Source of the DNA: an uncultured Nonlabens sp.
Lineage (GTDB): Bacteria > Bacteroidota > Bacteroidia > Flavobacteriales > Flavobacteriaceae
Direction: 5' to 3'
Length of the DNA: 64,000 bases
Assembly (NCBI RefSeq): GCF_947495285.1
Contig: NZ_CANLXZ010000010.1
Span: forward strand, 37,035-101,034
The notes beneath the pieces are model-generated. The model searched no databases. It had not been told where the DNA came from and saw nothing but the letters and a program-made list of their open reading frames with translations. The stretch's first letter is position 1; every line of letters starts with the position of its first letter. The translations under genes and the position numbers were made by a program. Below are positions 29,301 through 35,730 of the stretch, in pieces.

Positions 29301-29707
29301 AAGGCTATGGTTATTACAAAACAGTTCCGTTTTGGGATAAAGATAATTGGGCTTTATTCTGGAGGTTCTACAATTTAACGCAATTTCATAATCTACAGGT
29401 GCATTCTTTTGATAAAGAAACCAAAAAAGAGACGCCAATATCAGAAGGTGCTGTAAGCGAAAAGATACTGCTTAACTTCTCCGAAGAATTACACGATATA
29501 GTCAAGCTACTTGCTAAGAATGGTTTTGATTTTAATGCAGACACAGATTTTGATTTGATGGATAATGATGTCATTTTAGCATCTGCCGAATTAGGCTCTC
29601 ACGATAAAAAATTAGTTGTGAACCCATTTGACTCAGAATCAGAAGAAATATTTATAAAAAATGGATATCAGGTTTTTACTCCTGACAATTTTAAATTAGA
29701 AAAATAA
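23372..29707 (+). CDS. Giant DEAD/DEAH helicase with DUF1998 (DrmA+DrmB / DruE-like)
   Basis: This 2111-residue protein has Walker A GTGSGKT (107-113), DELH near 243, GTSATMG, and motifs V-VI near 1030-1069 (EMGIDIGDL, QRIGRAGRSS). Several cysteine pairs follow the helicase pattern: CRECGG, CPHCNS, CSKCG, CSNC, CPICGH, CKTCGK. The DUF1998/MZB signature (CSCKQEGKDGCYRCIYTYG) is near 1631-1650. About 450 extra C-terminal residues follow it. Helicase plus DUF1998 in one chain matches Druantia DruE and YprA-type helicases, or a fusion of DISARM DrmA and DrmB. The 200-base gap before it contains a repeat array. It is the core motor of the plus arm. Confidence 0.9.
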   Translation: MLPLLQANEIKRAVVDYLRSTFNFEDPLLDQSFEDFLLSERRGMFKGPYMQLRLPFDKITTDGDRDAFAKALYVKPPFDPYHHQFLSFLKLSTRNDHKPEPVILTTGTGSGKTESFLFPLLDYCYKHRDKPGIKAIILYPMNALATDQARRIAEEINDFNNGELKGKIRAGLFIGEGKDKNGTRATRMGEDHIIEDRDTLVKSPPDILLTNFKMLDFALLQSRFHNLWSHNFKNTDLLKFIVLDELHTYDGAKGSDVANLIRRLKLKLKLPKDQIIPIGTSATMGGGDQGKLELVDFFSKVFGVKVTTDAVIEEQRLEPDEFFDDNIEEPIIDVTQIQNCTFEENDTYDSYLERQLVFWSYAGLSPKDLGDALKKNKWFFDLLKISKSKVVEIKPLLRRWQEKIGLELDDKQIHLLFGSLLALITYAKEQSGSKQFPFLYLQITYWLRSLSKIVRKLQPTAVFEWESDMNPNDPVKALPPYFCRECGGSGWIGIKKEQNAHFEEDLSRTRQQLMAHSQNKNLYFISSLEERDYPEVYASDYTHSGDAIDGYLHPHSLSIYDNYESDEYFKILGTRIVEGNRIDKICPHCNSRNTLALIGTGVPTLESIATAQVLATATDPTKDGQRKLLAFTNGVQDAAHQAGFIENRNFRFGMRHAIQAILKDVKEPITLPQVYDRFIEHWKEHSDDEGTGNLEAYYYKFFPPDCEARLEISDYKNKDGKLSSVFDKEFSNRMSWEIWSEFSYSAMIGRTLEKTGASATYFDTELMSEVYDQMKYWLDENQLGTAIDKEPFLKFLNGFLHRLRTKGGVDHKYLKKYRTEKTSSYLLGTRGNVNKQYFLMKNFGQSSRLPKFLALASGTNTKAFDVVQTTTKDNWFSAYFKKCFQEIIQEETILINDFYAQLLDYLDANKILDKRVAAGVTNYGLSEDSIYLSAEVAHYGCSKCGHQINTGAVQAPLVDGMKCLQYRCQGQYKVAENTPLDYYRMVYNRGRSLRIFAKDHTGLIDRNEREKLEYDFKKQPKQNSTNVLVATSTLEMGIDIGDLNVTFNSSLPPETANYLQRIGRAGRSSGTSMILNLAGRDAHDLYYFQDPQDMMSGEIKTPACYLEAKDILKRHFMAFCFDNWATLDPEENKIPPLIRMLRLKSLKPGDPNFLFQKIASYVESNKTVLYESFVDQYKDQLGEKSLSLESIFEDLSSGRLINRLTRIHKDLLSELDYYAGKVKQVTKRLKNLPETGNETIILKNEKRALSSAIHNINNRNVIEYLTNVGVLPNYAFPETGVTLNAQIKRKKEVDGKTEYKYEDFSEIVRPSSSALTELAPANTFYSQGHKLKSEGLEIKSQEDYEEHRFCSNCDHVKKEIDVEENQQTQCPICGHGSWSSLNNRKFLVRLQGVLSVNDKERSKITDSSDDRERKFYQKSVHIKINHSSSQGAHVLKRVPFGIEFFQDVDYLEINTGIREEGFFGTREIEINGAKHPQVGFVVCKTCGKSTERPLTAREINNRDRAYHFPYCSNREALYEDAIDDVFNEIYLYRKFNTEALSILLPIEDFRSEERIALFKAGLQLGLKEYFKGRPDHILIRENEIFNKTTNRKDRYLVFYETIPGGTGYLSKLFDTTVFTKILEKAYERIAFCSCKQEGKDGCYRCIYTYGNQYERTILSRSEAEELFSNILEKTDEWNSIESLQNVSTFGNNEESDLEWKFVTLLEDFANKFPGSSFKPDNEMGLKIYKLKLVYYGSEIVYKVYPQNLQRWLFGIDKKTRPDFVLKCVGLTKDGKKSTLDEIETIKDIVIYLDGYEYHASKNNSERFPKDLEIRNSIIKSGRYNQWIFTWSDFTESIFNDKDAIGLNFISKGATDLRQNEKFIKEKFFLKHPKFKGYDLKDFYYNNNATRFFQLVINPVTIVDNKNWSSLVVLAPKSGSLNDFYSMTSLEKIIENKSLNDINTDEPNLSNYVYADSILLKDEATFGLFIRPKDFELKGYGYYKTVPFWDKDNWALFWRFYNLTQFHNLQVHSFDKETKKETPISEGAVSEKILLNFSEELHDIVKLLAKNGFDFNADTDFDLMDNDVILASAELGSHDKKLVVNPFDSESEEIFIKNGYQVFTPDNFKLEK
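23570..23583. repeat. GCTTTCGCGAAAGC palindrome
   Basis: Perfect 14-bp copy near the 5' end of the DUF1998 helicase gene, coding part of DAFAKALY. Confidence 0.9.
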
Positions 29708-29708
29708 G

Positions 29709-31790
29709 ATGAATCACGCCATAAAACTGTTTATACACGACTCATTTTTTGATGCTTTCTCTGTTCTTCCTCGAAAGATACAGAAGAAAACTAGGGAGTT
29801 TATGAAGAAATTCAAAGAAGACCCTAAGTCAAGTGCTATCAACTATGAGAAAATAAATACATTCAAAGATCAATCACTTAGAACAGTCAGAATAGATCAA
29901 AAATACCGTGCTATTATTCAAGCTCCAGAAGAAGGTAATGGGTTTCATTTACTTTGGGTAGACAATCACGATGAAGCAATGGATTGGGCTGAGAATAAAG
30001 TTTTTGAATGGAATGCCAGTACGCAGTCATTTCAAATGTATGACCGTCCTAAAACTCAACCTAAGTCTGTATCTTCTGACATTAAAGTAAAGGATTCCAC
30101 GCTACTTTATACATCATATTCAGACGATCAATTAACAAGTATAGGTGTACCTAACGACCTTATTGAATTAGTGAAAAGTATTGAGCGTGTAGATCACTTA
30201 GAAAGCTATGCGTCTAATCTTCCATCAGACGTTTATGAATATCTATACTATCTATCTGAAGGTATTTCTATTGATGATATATTAGAAGAAATAGAAGCTG
30301 GTAAAGTTGCTGATAACGAAACACTGAGTCCTAATGCTCAAAAGAATGTATATGTACTTACTGACGATAGTGAGCTTGAAAATATTTTGTCTGGAGACTT
30401 TGAAAAATGGAAGTTATTCCTTCATCCTTCTCAACGTTCTATAGCTTATGGAGAATTTAAAGGACCATTAAAAGTTACGGGAAGTGCAGGTACAGGTAAA
30501 ACTGTTTGTGCATTACACAGAGCCAAGTACTTATCGCAAAAATTAGAATCATTTGACAAGCCAATACTTTTTACAACATTCACAAAAAGCTTAACGCAAT
30601 ATCTAAGTACCGTAACTGAAAAATTTAGCATACCTGATAGTGAAATAGTAATTTCAAATATTGACAAATTAATTTTTGAATTAGCTCGTGATTTTAAAGT
30701 GATAGATGAAACGTCAGGAATGATTAATAGCACTCAAGAGCTAGAACTATGGAAAGAGATTATTGAATTTAATCCCTCTACATTTGACGAAAACTTTCTG
30801 CAAAATGAGTATAATGATGTGATTTTAGCAAATTCCGTAAAATCAGTTAAGGAATACTACAAAACGTCGAGAGTTGGTCGTTCTGTTAGAATTGGTCGTC
30901 AAGACAAGACTCAAATTTGGGAGCTTTGCGAAGAGTTTGTCAAAACAAAAGAGTCTAATTACACTAAGTTTGAGTTATGTAATTTATTAATCGCACATTT
31001 CAGAAGTACTGTTGAAAAACCTTTCTCTCACATTATTTGCGACGAAATTCAAGACTTTTCAAACCTTGAATTATCACTATTAAGAGTATTAGTAAATGAG
31101 AAAGAGAATGATTTGTTTTTGGTTGGTGACCCATTTCAAAACATTTATGGAAGAAAAATTAATTTCTCTAAGTCAGGTATTCACATCCGTGGTCGTAGAT
31201 CAAGAAAATTAAAAGTGAACTATCGAACTACCGAAGAAATAAAAAAGAAGGCTGTTAGCATATTATTAGATACACAGTATGATGATTTTGATGGAGAGAA
31301 GGAAACGAATACAGGATACGTTAGTCTAATGCACGGTTCAGATCCTACGTATCAAGTTTTCTCAAGTCCCGAAGAGGAAGATCAGTATATTTCTGAACAG
31401 ATAGAAAAGTTACTAAGTAATGATAATGTTAACCCAAGTGACATCTGTATCGCAAGCAGAACAAATCGATTAGTTGATGAAAGCAAAAAAATGCTTAACG
31501 AGATTCAACAAAAGTACACAGATATAAAGGCTACAATAAGACCAAGTGAATCAATAATAGTATCAACCTTTCACAATTTGAAAGGACACGAGTTCAAACA
31601 TTTATTTGTTAGAGGTTTTAGTAAGGACTATGTGCCATTTAGACATCCTGGTTTTGATGTTTATTCAGATATCCAGAAAAAGGAATATCTTAAGCAAGAG
31701 AAATCTCTTTACTATGTAGTTTTTTCAAGAGCAATTCAAACGCTAATGATTACAGGTGTTGGCGAAAAGTCAGATTGGATATTTGAGTAA
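29709..31790 (+). CDS. RelE-like domain fused to UvrD-type SF1 helicase
   Basis: Residues 1-105 resemble a RelE/ParE-fold toxin or its inactive relative (LRTVRIDQKYRAII, FHLLWVDNHDEAMDW). The rest is a UvrD/Rep-like helicase: Walker A GSAGTGKT near 258-265, Walker B ICDEIQDF, FLVGDPFQNIYG, VNYRT, and C-terminal STFHNLKGHEFKHL and YVVFSRA. At 693 residues it is shorter than UvrD, mainly through reduced inserted subdomains. The start codon lies one base after the DUF1998 helicase stop, so the two are translationally coupled. This is the last gene of the plus-strand operon. The fused domain may recognise ribosomes or RNA, or simply be structural. Confidence 0.85.
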   Translation: MNHAIKLFIHDSFFDAFSVLPRKIQKKTREFMKKFKEDPKSSAINYEKINTFKDQSLRTVRIDQKYRAIIQAPEEGNGFHLLWVDNHDEAMDWAENKVFEWNASTQSFQMYDRPKTQPKSVSSDIKVKDSTLLYTSYSDDQLTSIGVPNDLIELVKSIERVDHLESYASNLPSDVYEYLYYLSEGISIDDILEEIEAGKVADNETLSPNAQKNVYVLTDDSELENILSGDFEKWKLFLHPSQRSIAYGEFKGPLKVTGSAGTGKTVCALHRAKYLSQKLESFDKPILFTTFTKSLTQYLSTVTEKFSIPDSEIVISNIDKLIFELARDFKVIDETSGMINSTQELELWKEIIEFNPSTFDENFLQNEYNDVILANSVKSVKEYYKTSRVGRSVRIGRQDKTQIWELCEEFVKTKESNYTKFELCNLLIAHFRSTVEKPFSHIICDEIQDFSNLELSLLRVLVNEKENDLFLVGDPFQNIYGRKINFSKSGIHIRGRRSRKLKVNYRTTEEIKKKAVSILLDTQYDDFDGEKETNTGYVSLMHGSDPTYQVFSSPEEEDQYISEQIEKLLSNDNVNPSDICIASRTNRLVDESKKMLNEIQQKYTDIKATIRPSESIIVSTFHNLKGHEFKHLFVRGFSKDYVPFRHPGFDVYSDIQKKEYLKQEKSLYYVVFSRAIQTLMITGVGEKSDWIFE

Positions 31791-31865
31791 CTCAGAATTA
31801 ACATATTGCAACAGAATAAAAATTTTGATTTTCAAAATAACAAGATACCGTTATCCTGCGTGTCT

Positions 31866-31885
31866 ATGTAAATTCCCTGAAAATG
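31866..31885 (+). promoter_or_regulatory. Motif shared with the XRE promoter region
   Basis: The 20 bases from ATGTAAATTCC to GAAAATG match those at about 13828-13848, immediately upstream of and including the XRE start codon, with one gap and one substitution. It lies about 50 bases upstream of the GIY-YIG-like gene. It could be an operator for the XRE protein or a fossil of a duplicated XRE gene start. Confidence 0.4.
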
Positions 31886-31932
31886 CTCAAATGATGGATA
31901 TATGCGAACGGTATAAAAAAGTAGTGTAGTCT

Positions 31933-32505
31933 ATGAATGACAATTTAATAAATGAAACTGTAAATCAATTATTAGATTTCAACACTTCAAAGCCCTTGTC
32001 TCACTATGTTACTTTTAATGGAAATAAGATAAGGTACACTAAGGTTCCTAAAGAGAAAAAGGGACTCTATGCTTTTTGGTTGCTGAATAATGATCGTGAT
32101 GTAGAGAAACTTAATAGGTTATTAGAAATAAAAGGACCAGGTAACGAGCTTTACCCATTTACTTGGGACTGGAATGTGAATGAAAAAAGCATATTAGTTT
32201 ATGTCGGCAAAACAACTACGTTTAAGAGCAGATTGGCGCAACACTTAAAACTAAAAACTTTTAATTGGGAAGTGCCAGAAGACAAAACAAGTCCATATAA
32301 ATCTACAACGTCCTGTCAATTAAGAAGCGGTATTGAGCATTTACTTAGTGGAAATACCCAACCAACTAATCTTGGATTAGATTTTATTAGAGACAGAATC
32401 CGAGTTTCGTATATACCATTAGACGGTTTAGGAAATCGATTCTTTGCAGAGGATCTTGCTATTGGTAAAGGTAAGCCTTGGTTTAATGTAGATTCAGAGC
32501 GTTAA
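31933..32505 (+). CDS. GIY-YIG-like nuclease domain protein
   Basis: The 190-residue protein contains the pattern KKGLYAFWLL (first strand, GIY-like), then ILVYVGKTTTFKSRLAQHLK (YIG-like strand followed by the conserved arginine in a helix), and a later AEDLAIGKGKPWFN, which resembles the region with the family's glutamate. This fits a compact GIY-YIG endonuclease with altered signature residues. It is the last plus-strand gene before the inverted repeat at 32517-32567 and is separated from the UvrD-like gene by about 140 bases, so it probably has its own promoter. It may be a nuclease effector of the defence locus or a homing-type remnant. Confidence 0.7.
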   Translation: MNDNLINETVNQLLDFNTSKPLSHYVTFNGNKIRYTKVPKEKKGLYAFWLLNNDRDVEKLNRLLEIKGPGNELYPFTWDWNVNEKSILVYVGKTTTFKSRLAQHLKLKTFNWEVPEDKTSPYKSTTSCQLRSGIEHLLSGNTQPTNLGLDFIRDRIRVSYIPLDGLGNRFFAEDLAIGKGKPWFNVDSER

Positions 32506-32516
32506 GGGTCTAAATC

Positions 32517-32567
32517 GTTCATTATAATTGACTGTTAAGTGACAATGAACAGTCAATTATAATGAAC
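32517..32567. terminator. Perfect 20-bp inverted repeat between convergent genes
   Basis: The left arm 32517-32536 and right arm 32548-32567 are exact reverse complements, separated by 11 bases. The hairpin lies between the stop codons of the GIY-YIG-like gene (plus) and the 161-residue gene (minus), so a bidirectional terminator is the simplest reading. It lacks a GC-rich stem and clear U-tract. It also marks the junction between the defence block and the element backbone. Confidence 0.65.
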
Positions 32568-32571
32568 ACTA

Positions 32572-33057
32572 TTACTTTAAGATTTTAACCTCATACTGAT
32601 ACCTGAAAACACTAGTCCGAGTGACACAATACTTTCCAATAACCGTTTCCCAACCCAAGATAGTCTTAATTCCCAAATCCTTAAAGGTAGAACGCCCGAT
32701 ATCTTGTGTCCGTCCCATTTTTACAAGTTCGTCTAGTATAGTCTCGTCAGTTGTTTTTTGAGTTAGTTTATTTGATTTCTCTGTTGTGACTTTTTCAAGT
32801 TTAGGTTCATCTTCAAGAACTTCTTCAATATCATTAAACTCCAGTTTATCGGCGTATTCTTCGTCTATATCTTCTAAGATTTCTAAATCAAGAGATTCAA
32901 GTTGCTCCAATAGATTTCCTTTTTCACAATCTGAAACCGTTTCTAACAGTTTGTGCATTCTATCAAAGATTTCAATTTTTTCTTGAATGGGTTGAAGTAA
33001 GAGCTTTGTATCAAGTTTGTTGTTTTTAAGGACTATTTTATGTTCAATTTTCTTCAT
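32572..33057 (-). CDS. Hypothetical acidic protein
   Basis: A 161-residue protein with a strongly acidic middle (about residues 55-90) and a more basic, beta-like C-terminus. No family recognised. It is the most downstream gene of the minus-strand backbone operon, 4 bases after the small membrane protein gene. Function unknown. Confidence 0.6.
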   Translation of the reverse strand: MKKIEHKIVLKNNKLDTKLLLQPIQEKIEIFDRMHKLLETVSDCEKGNLLEQLESLDLEILEDIDEEYADKLEFNDIEEVLEDEPKLEKVTTEKSNKLTQKTTDETILDELVKMGRTQDIGRSTFKDLGIKTILGWETVIGKYCVTRTSVFRYQYEVKILK

Positions 33058-33061
33058 AGTG

Positions 33062-33307
33062 TTATGCTGTTATTGGGATAAGTTGTTCGTTTTCTACCAT
33101 TGCATTTTCAATGATATTTGATAGCGCAGCAGTTGCGAGAGACGTCGCGATGATAATGCCGGTTGTTTTCAATAATTCGGCACCTCTTGGGATTTGAAAT
33201 GCAAATTTTTCTTTGTTCGCGTTCTTACCTAAATTATAATAGATAAGCGCTTCTGCAACACCTATGGCTAGACCAGCACCTGTAATGATTAATACTTTTT
33301 TATTCAT
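33062..33307 (-). CDS. Small membrane protein
   Basis: An 81-residue protein with two hydrophobic segments, about residues 4-26 (VLIITGAGLAIGVAEALIYY) and 46-66 (TTGIIIATSLATAALSNII). This suggests two transmembrane helices with short charged ends. It is 2 bases from its upstream neighbour, inside the backbone operon. Function unknown. Confidence 0.6.
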   Translation of the reverse strand: MNKKVLIITGAGLAIGVAEALIYYNLGKNANKEKFAFQIPRGAELLKTTGIIIATSLATAALSNIIENAMVENEQLIPITA

Positions 33308-33309
33308 AG

Positions 33310-33930
33310 TTATTTGGTGGCTTTTTCTTCCATTTTGTCATACTTCTCCTTAATGGCAAGTTCTCCAGCTTCGGCACGTACAAAGTTGATTCCATAGGTG
33401 TTCATAATACCTCTGTGTGCGCGGAGCAGAATCTTTTCGGCTTCCTTCTGCATCTTCACATTATCCTTGTGCGCTGGCGGAATCAAATTAGCAATCGCGA
33501 TAAAATGATTCTTGATTTTGGTATGGCGCATTGGCTTGGGCTTCTTAGGCTCATTCTTGCGTTTTTCTTCATTAAATCGTTTGATTTTTAACCGACACGC
33601 CTTTATGTCTTTACTCAAACTATCCAGTTCTTTTTTGACTGTTGTAGTTGGTTCTTTGTCCTTTTTTGGAGCATCCTTTTTAGATTCAGAAGATTCCTTT
33701 TTGGAAGACTCTTTTGCTTCTTTCTTTTCTGATTTCTCAGCTTTTATAGCATTAGGTGCAAGACGTTCTACTAACAAAAAAACCTTTTCAATGTTCTCTT
33801 TGGCTATTTCTTCAAAAGCCTTTTTATCATTGGTTTCTTTGTAGTCATCCAGTATGTCCTGCACAGCAGTTTGTAACGCTTCAGGTTGTACGTTGCTCAT
33901 ATCGAGCGCTTGTAATTTTTGTATGGTCAT
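33310..33930 (-). CDS. Lysine/glutamate-rich hypothetical protein
   Basis: A 206-residue protein with a low-complexity Lys/Glu/Ser linker in the middle (about 65-105) flanked by helical segments; the C-terminal part has a basic PKKPKPMRHTK stretch. It resembles linker-rich DNA-associated proteins but no domain is recognised. It belongs to the run of small genes in the backbone operon. Confidence 0.6.
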   Translation of the reverse strand: MTIQKLQALDMSNVQPEALQTAVQDILDDYKETNDKKAFEEIAKENIEKVFLLVERLAPNAIKAEKSEKKEAKESSKKESSESKKDAPKKDKEPTTTVKKELDSLSKDIKACRLKIKRFNEEKRKNEPKKPKPMRHTKIKNHFIAIANLIPPAHKDNVKMQKEAEKILLRAHRGIMNTYGINFVRAEAGELAIKEKYDKMEEKATK

Positions 33931-33939
33931 CGTTTATTT

Positions 33940-34254
33940 TTAAGCTGCGATTAGTAATTCTAGTTCCAAGAGGTCTAATGCTCTTGCACGTTCTTTTTCT
34001 TGAAGGCGTATGATCTCTTTAGCATCGCTACGGTTATCATTCTGCTTCATTTTAGGATGTAGCATCTCATATAAAAGCGCATCTGCTTCTTGGGCTTTTG
34101 CATCAGATTTGCTGAAATCTTCAGAAGTTGATTTTATAACTTCCCAAGCCTTTACAGGATCAAGTTTACTGCCTGTGAGATCTACAATTTCATCTTGATT
34201 TTTAATCTTCAACGCCTTTAGCGCTTCCTTGGTTATATTCTTAGTTTTATACAT
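33940..34254 (-). CDS. Hypothetical protein
   Basis: A 104-residue, mostly helical, charged protein (start MYKTKNITKEALKALKIKN). No recognised motif. It lies 3 bases after the 108-residue gene and 9 bases before the next, consistent with an operon member. An alternative frame at 34233-34433 overlaps it but looks like a shadow. Confidence 0.55.
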   Translation of the reverse strand: MYKTKNITKEALKALKIKNQDEIVDLTGSKLDPVKAWEVIKSTSEDFSKSDAKAQEADALLYEMLHPKMKQNDNRSDAKEIIRLQEKERARALDLLELELLIAA

Positions 34255-34257
34255 TTT

Positions 34258-34584
34258 CTATAATTTATGATCGATGGCATATTGTTGATGGTACAGCGGT
34301 TCCAGCGACCAGATAAAATCATTGGCTTCCTCTTGGTCTGCATAATGAATGGAACACAATTGCGATGTTCCATCAGTTTTAAAACACTCATAACGGTAGC
34401 ATTGCACAGGATTATCTTCGTTTGAAATATCAATGGTTGTCCAGCGCAGGATTAAAGTGTTTTTACGCTTTCGCGAAAGCATAATCTGAAAATCTGTACA
34501 TCGTTCTTTACAGGCCTTATTGATTTCAATCGCTCTGTCCATTATCTTGTGAATGACACTTTGCTTCAAGTTTTTTTTATCCAT
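34258..34584 (-). CDS. Hypothetical protein
   Basis: A 108-residue protein with an N-terminal helix and a beta-rich middle (TLILRWTTIDIS, CYRYECFKTDG). No recognised family. Its start overlaps the stop of the 337-residue gene by 8 bases. A perfect GCTTTCGCGAAAGC palindrome lies inside the coding sequence at 34467-34480. Confidence 0.55.
   Translation of the reverse strand: MDKKNLKQSVIHKIMDRAIEINKACKERCTDFQIMLSRKRKNTLILRWTTIDISNEDNPVQCYRYECFKTDGTSQLCSIHYADQEEANDFIWSLEPLYHQQYAIDHKL
34467..34480. repeat. GCTTTCGCGAAAGC palindrome
   Basis: One of nine perfect 14-bp copies in the window; this one is inside the 108-residue backbone gene. Confidence 0.9.
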
Positions 34585-35590
34585 TTGGCTGCAACTGGGT
34601 TTTATAATTAGTAATGATTTGTGACACTTCTTTTACTGCCGAATCCATCGAATAACTTTGTTCAAACACGAAACCTTTTGGGTTGATTGCTTTCGCGAAA
34701 GCGGTACCCATACTAGCTGAAATAGTTCCCAAACCAGAAGGAATCGTAAGACCGAAATAGTTGCTCATCGCCACTAACGATTTAAAACCACGAAATCTGA
34801 AATAACGAGGATCACTACTCATCAATAGCAATTGGTTTTTATCCAGTTTATCCTGAAAGCGTTTCACGCGTACACAACCCATCGTGACCTGATTATTGAA
34901 AGAAGTACCCAACATCACATTCACTTCAACCGAAACGCCACGCAATTCCATAAACTCCACAAGCTCTGCACAAGCGAGACCTACATAAAGCAAATCGTTA
35001 CCCTTTACGTGCGCATTTGCACCAGCCATAATGTATAATTGAAGCGACTGATAAGACATTTGTTTATCCTTGAAATAGGCAAACACGCTCTTTACAGAGG
35101 TCATCACTTTCTTGTTGCCCAACTCAATATTCATCTGGCTTACAGAAGTGTTAAGTGGCGAAGTGGTATTGATAGGAAACTGTTGATACATTCCCATCGC
35201 AGCACGCTCAAAAGAAAATACGCCAAGACCACGATCGTTATAAGCCATCTTTGGTTTTGGCATTACAGAATCGTTGAGATACTGCAAATAATGTGTGAGC
35301 TTTTCCTTGATTTTTGGTTGAATCTTAGCAATCAGAGGCATCCCTAAAAAGGTACGATGTTCGTTAAGTTCCTTAACCGTTTTGGGTGTTGGTGTGCCGT
35401 ACCAATCTGTTCCGCTTTGTAGTTGGCTATCGGTACTTTCTTTAATAAAAGTCCAACGCGACTGATTTGCAGACGATAGATTTTTAGTCTCATCATCTAC
35501 AAAAGCATTGAAAGCAAAGACACTATCAAATAAAAGATAGTTGTATTTGCCATCAGGACTTTTAAGGGTATGTTGTTTCGGTGCGCTCAC
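34577..35590 (-). CDS. Unrecognised protein, possible partner of the MoxR-like ATPase
   Basis: The 337-residue protein uses a GTG start at 35588-35590. The middle (about residues 178-235: LQLYIMAGANAHVKG, LRGVSVEVNVMLG) has the alternating strand/helix pattern of a vWA-like or Rossmannoid fold but lacks a DxSxS MIDAS motif. MoxR-type AAA+ ATPases normally work with vWA proteins, and one is encoded about 3.4 kb upstream in the same direction, so a degenerate partner is possible. This is inference; the family is not identified. It is the first gene of the distal backbone operon, with the 1093-residue cargo gene diverging from it. Confidence 0.6.
   Translation of the reverse strand: MSAPKQHTLKSPDGKYNYLLFDSVFAFNAFVDDETKNLSSANQSRWTFIKESTDSQLQSGTDWYGTPTPKTVKELNEHRTFLGMPLIAKIQPKIKEKLTHYLQYLNDSVMPKPKMAYNDRGLGVFSFERAAMGMYQQFPINTTSPLNTSVSQMNIELGNKKVMTSVKSVFAYFKDKQMSYQSLQLYIMAGANAHVKGNDLLYVGLACAELVEFMELRGVSVEVNVMLGTSFNNQVTMGCVRVKRFQDKLDKNQLLLMSSDPRYFRFRGFKSLVAMSNYFGLTIPSGLGTISASMGTAFAKAINPKGFVFEQSYSMDSAVKEVSQIITNYKTQLQPNG
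34689..34702. repeat. GCTTTCGCGAAAGC palindrome
   Basis: Perfect 14-bp copy inside the 337-residue backbone gene, only 209 bases from the copy at 34467; it encodes part of AFAKA. Confidence 0.9.
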
Positions 35591-35730
35591 GTATGCTCAT
35601 AAAAGTAAATTTTGAGGTGATGTAAGTTGCGGTATGAGATTGTAGTTTGGGACGTAGAATGTCACAAAAAAATTAAGACTTTTTTATTTAATAAGATATC
35701 TAACTACTTTTATCCCAAAGGAAAAATATT
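35591..35730. promoter_or_regulatory. Divergent intergenic region
   Basis: This 140-base AT-rich gap lies between a GTG start (minus) and a TTG start (plus), so both genes must be transcribed from here. I see no perfect Bacteroidota promoter. A purine-rich AAAGGAAAAA precedes the TTG start of the plus-strand cargo gene and may serve as its ribosome-binding site. Confidence 0.4.

Noticed and set aside
33512..33844. Serine/phenylalanine-rich plus-strand frame
   Set aside because: It is the antisense shadow of the Lys/Glu-rich minus-strand gene; the biased composition follows from that gene's codons.
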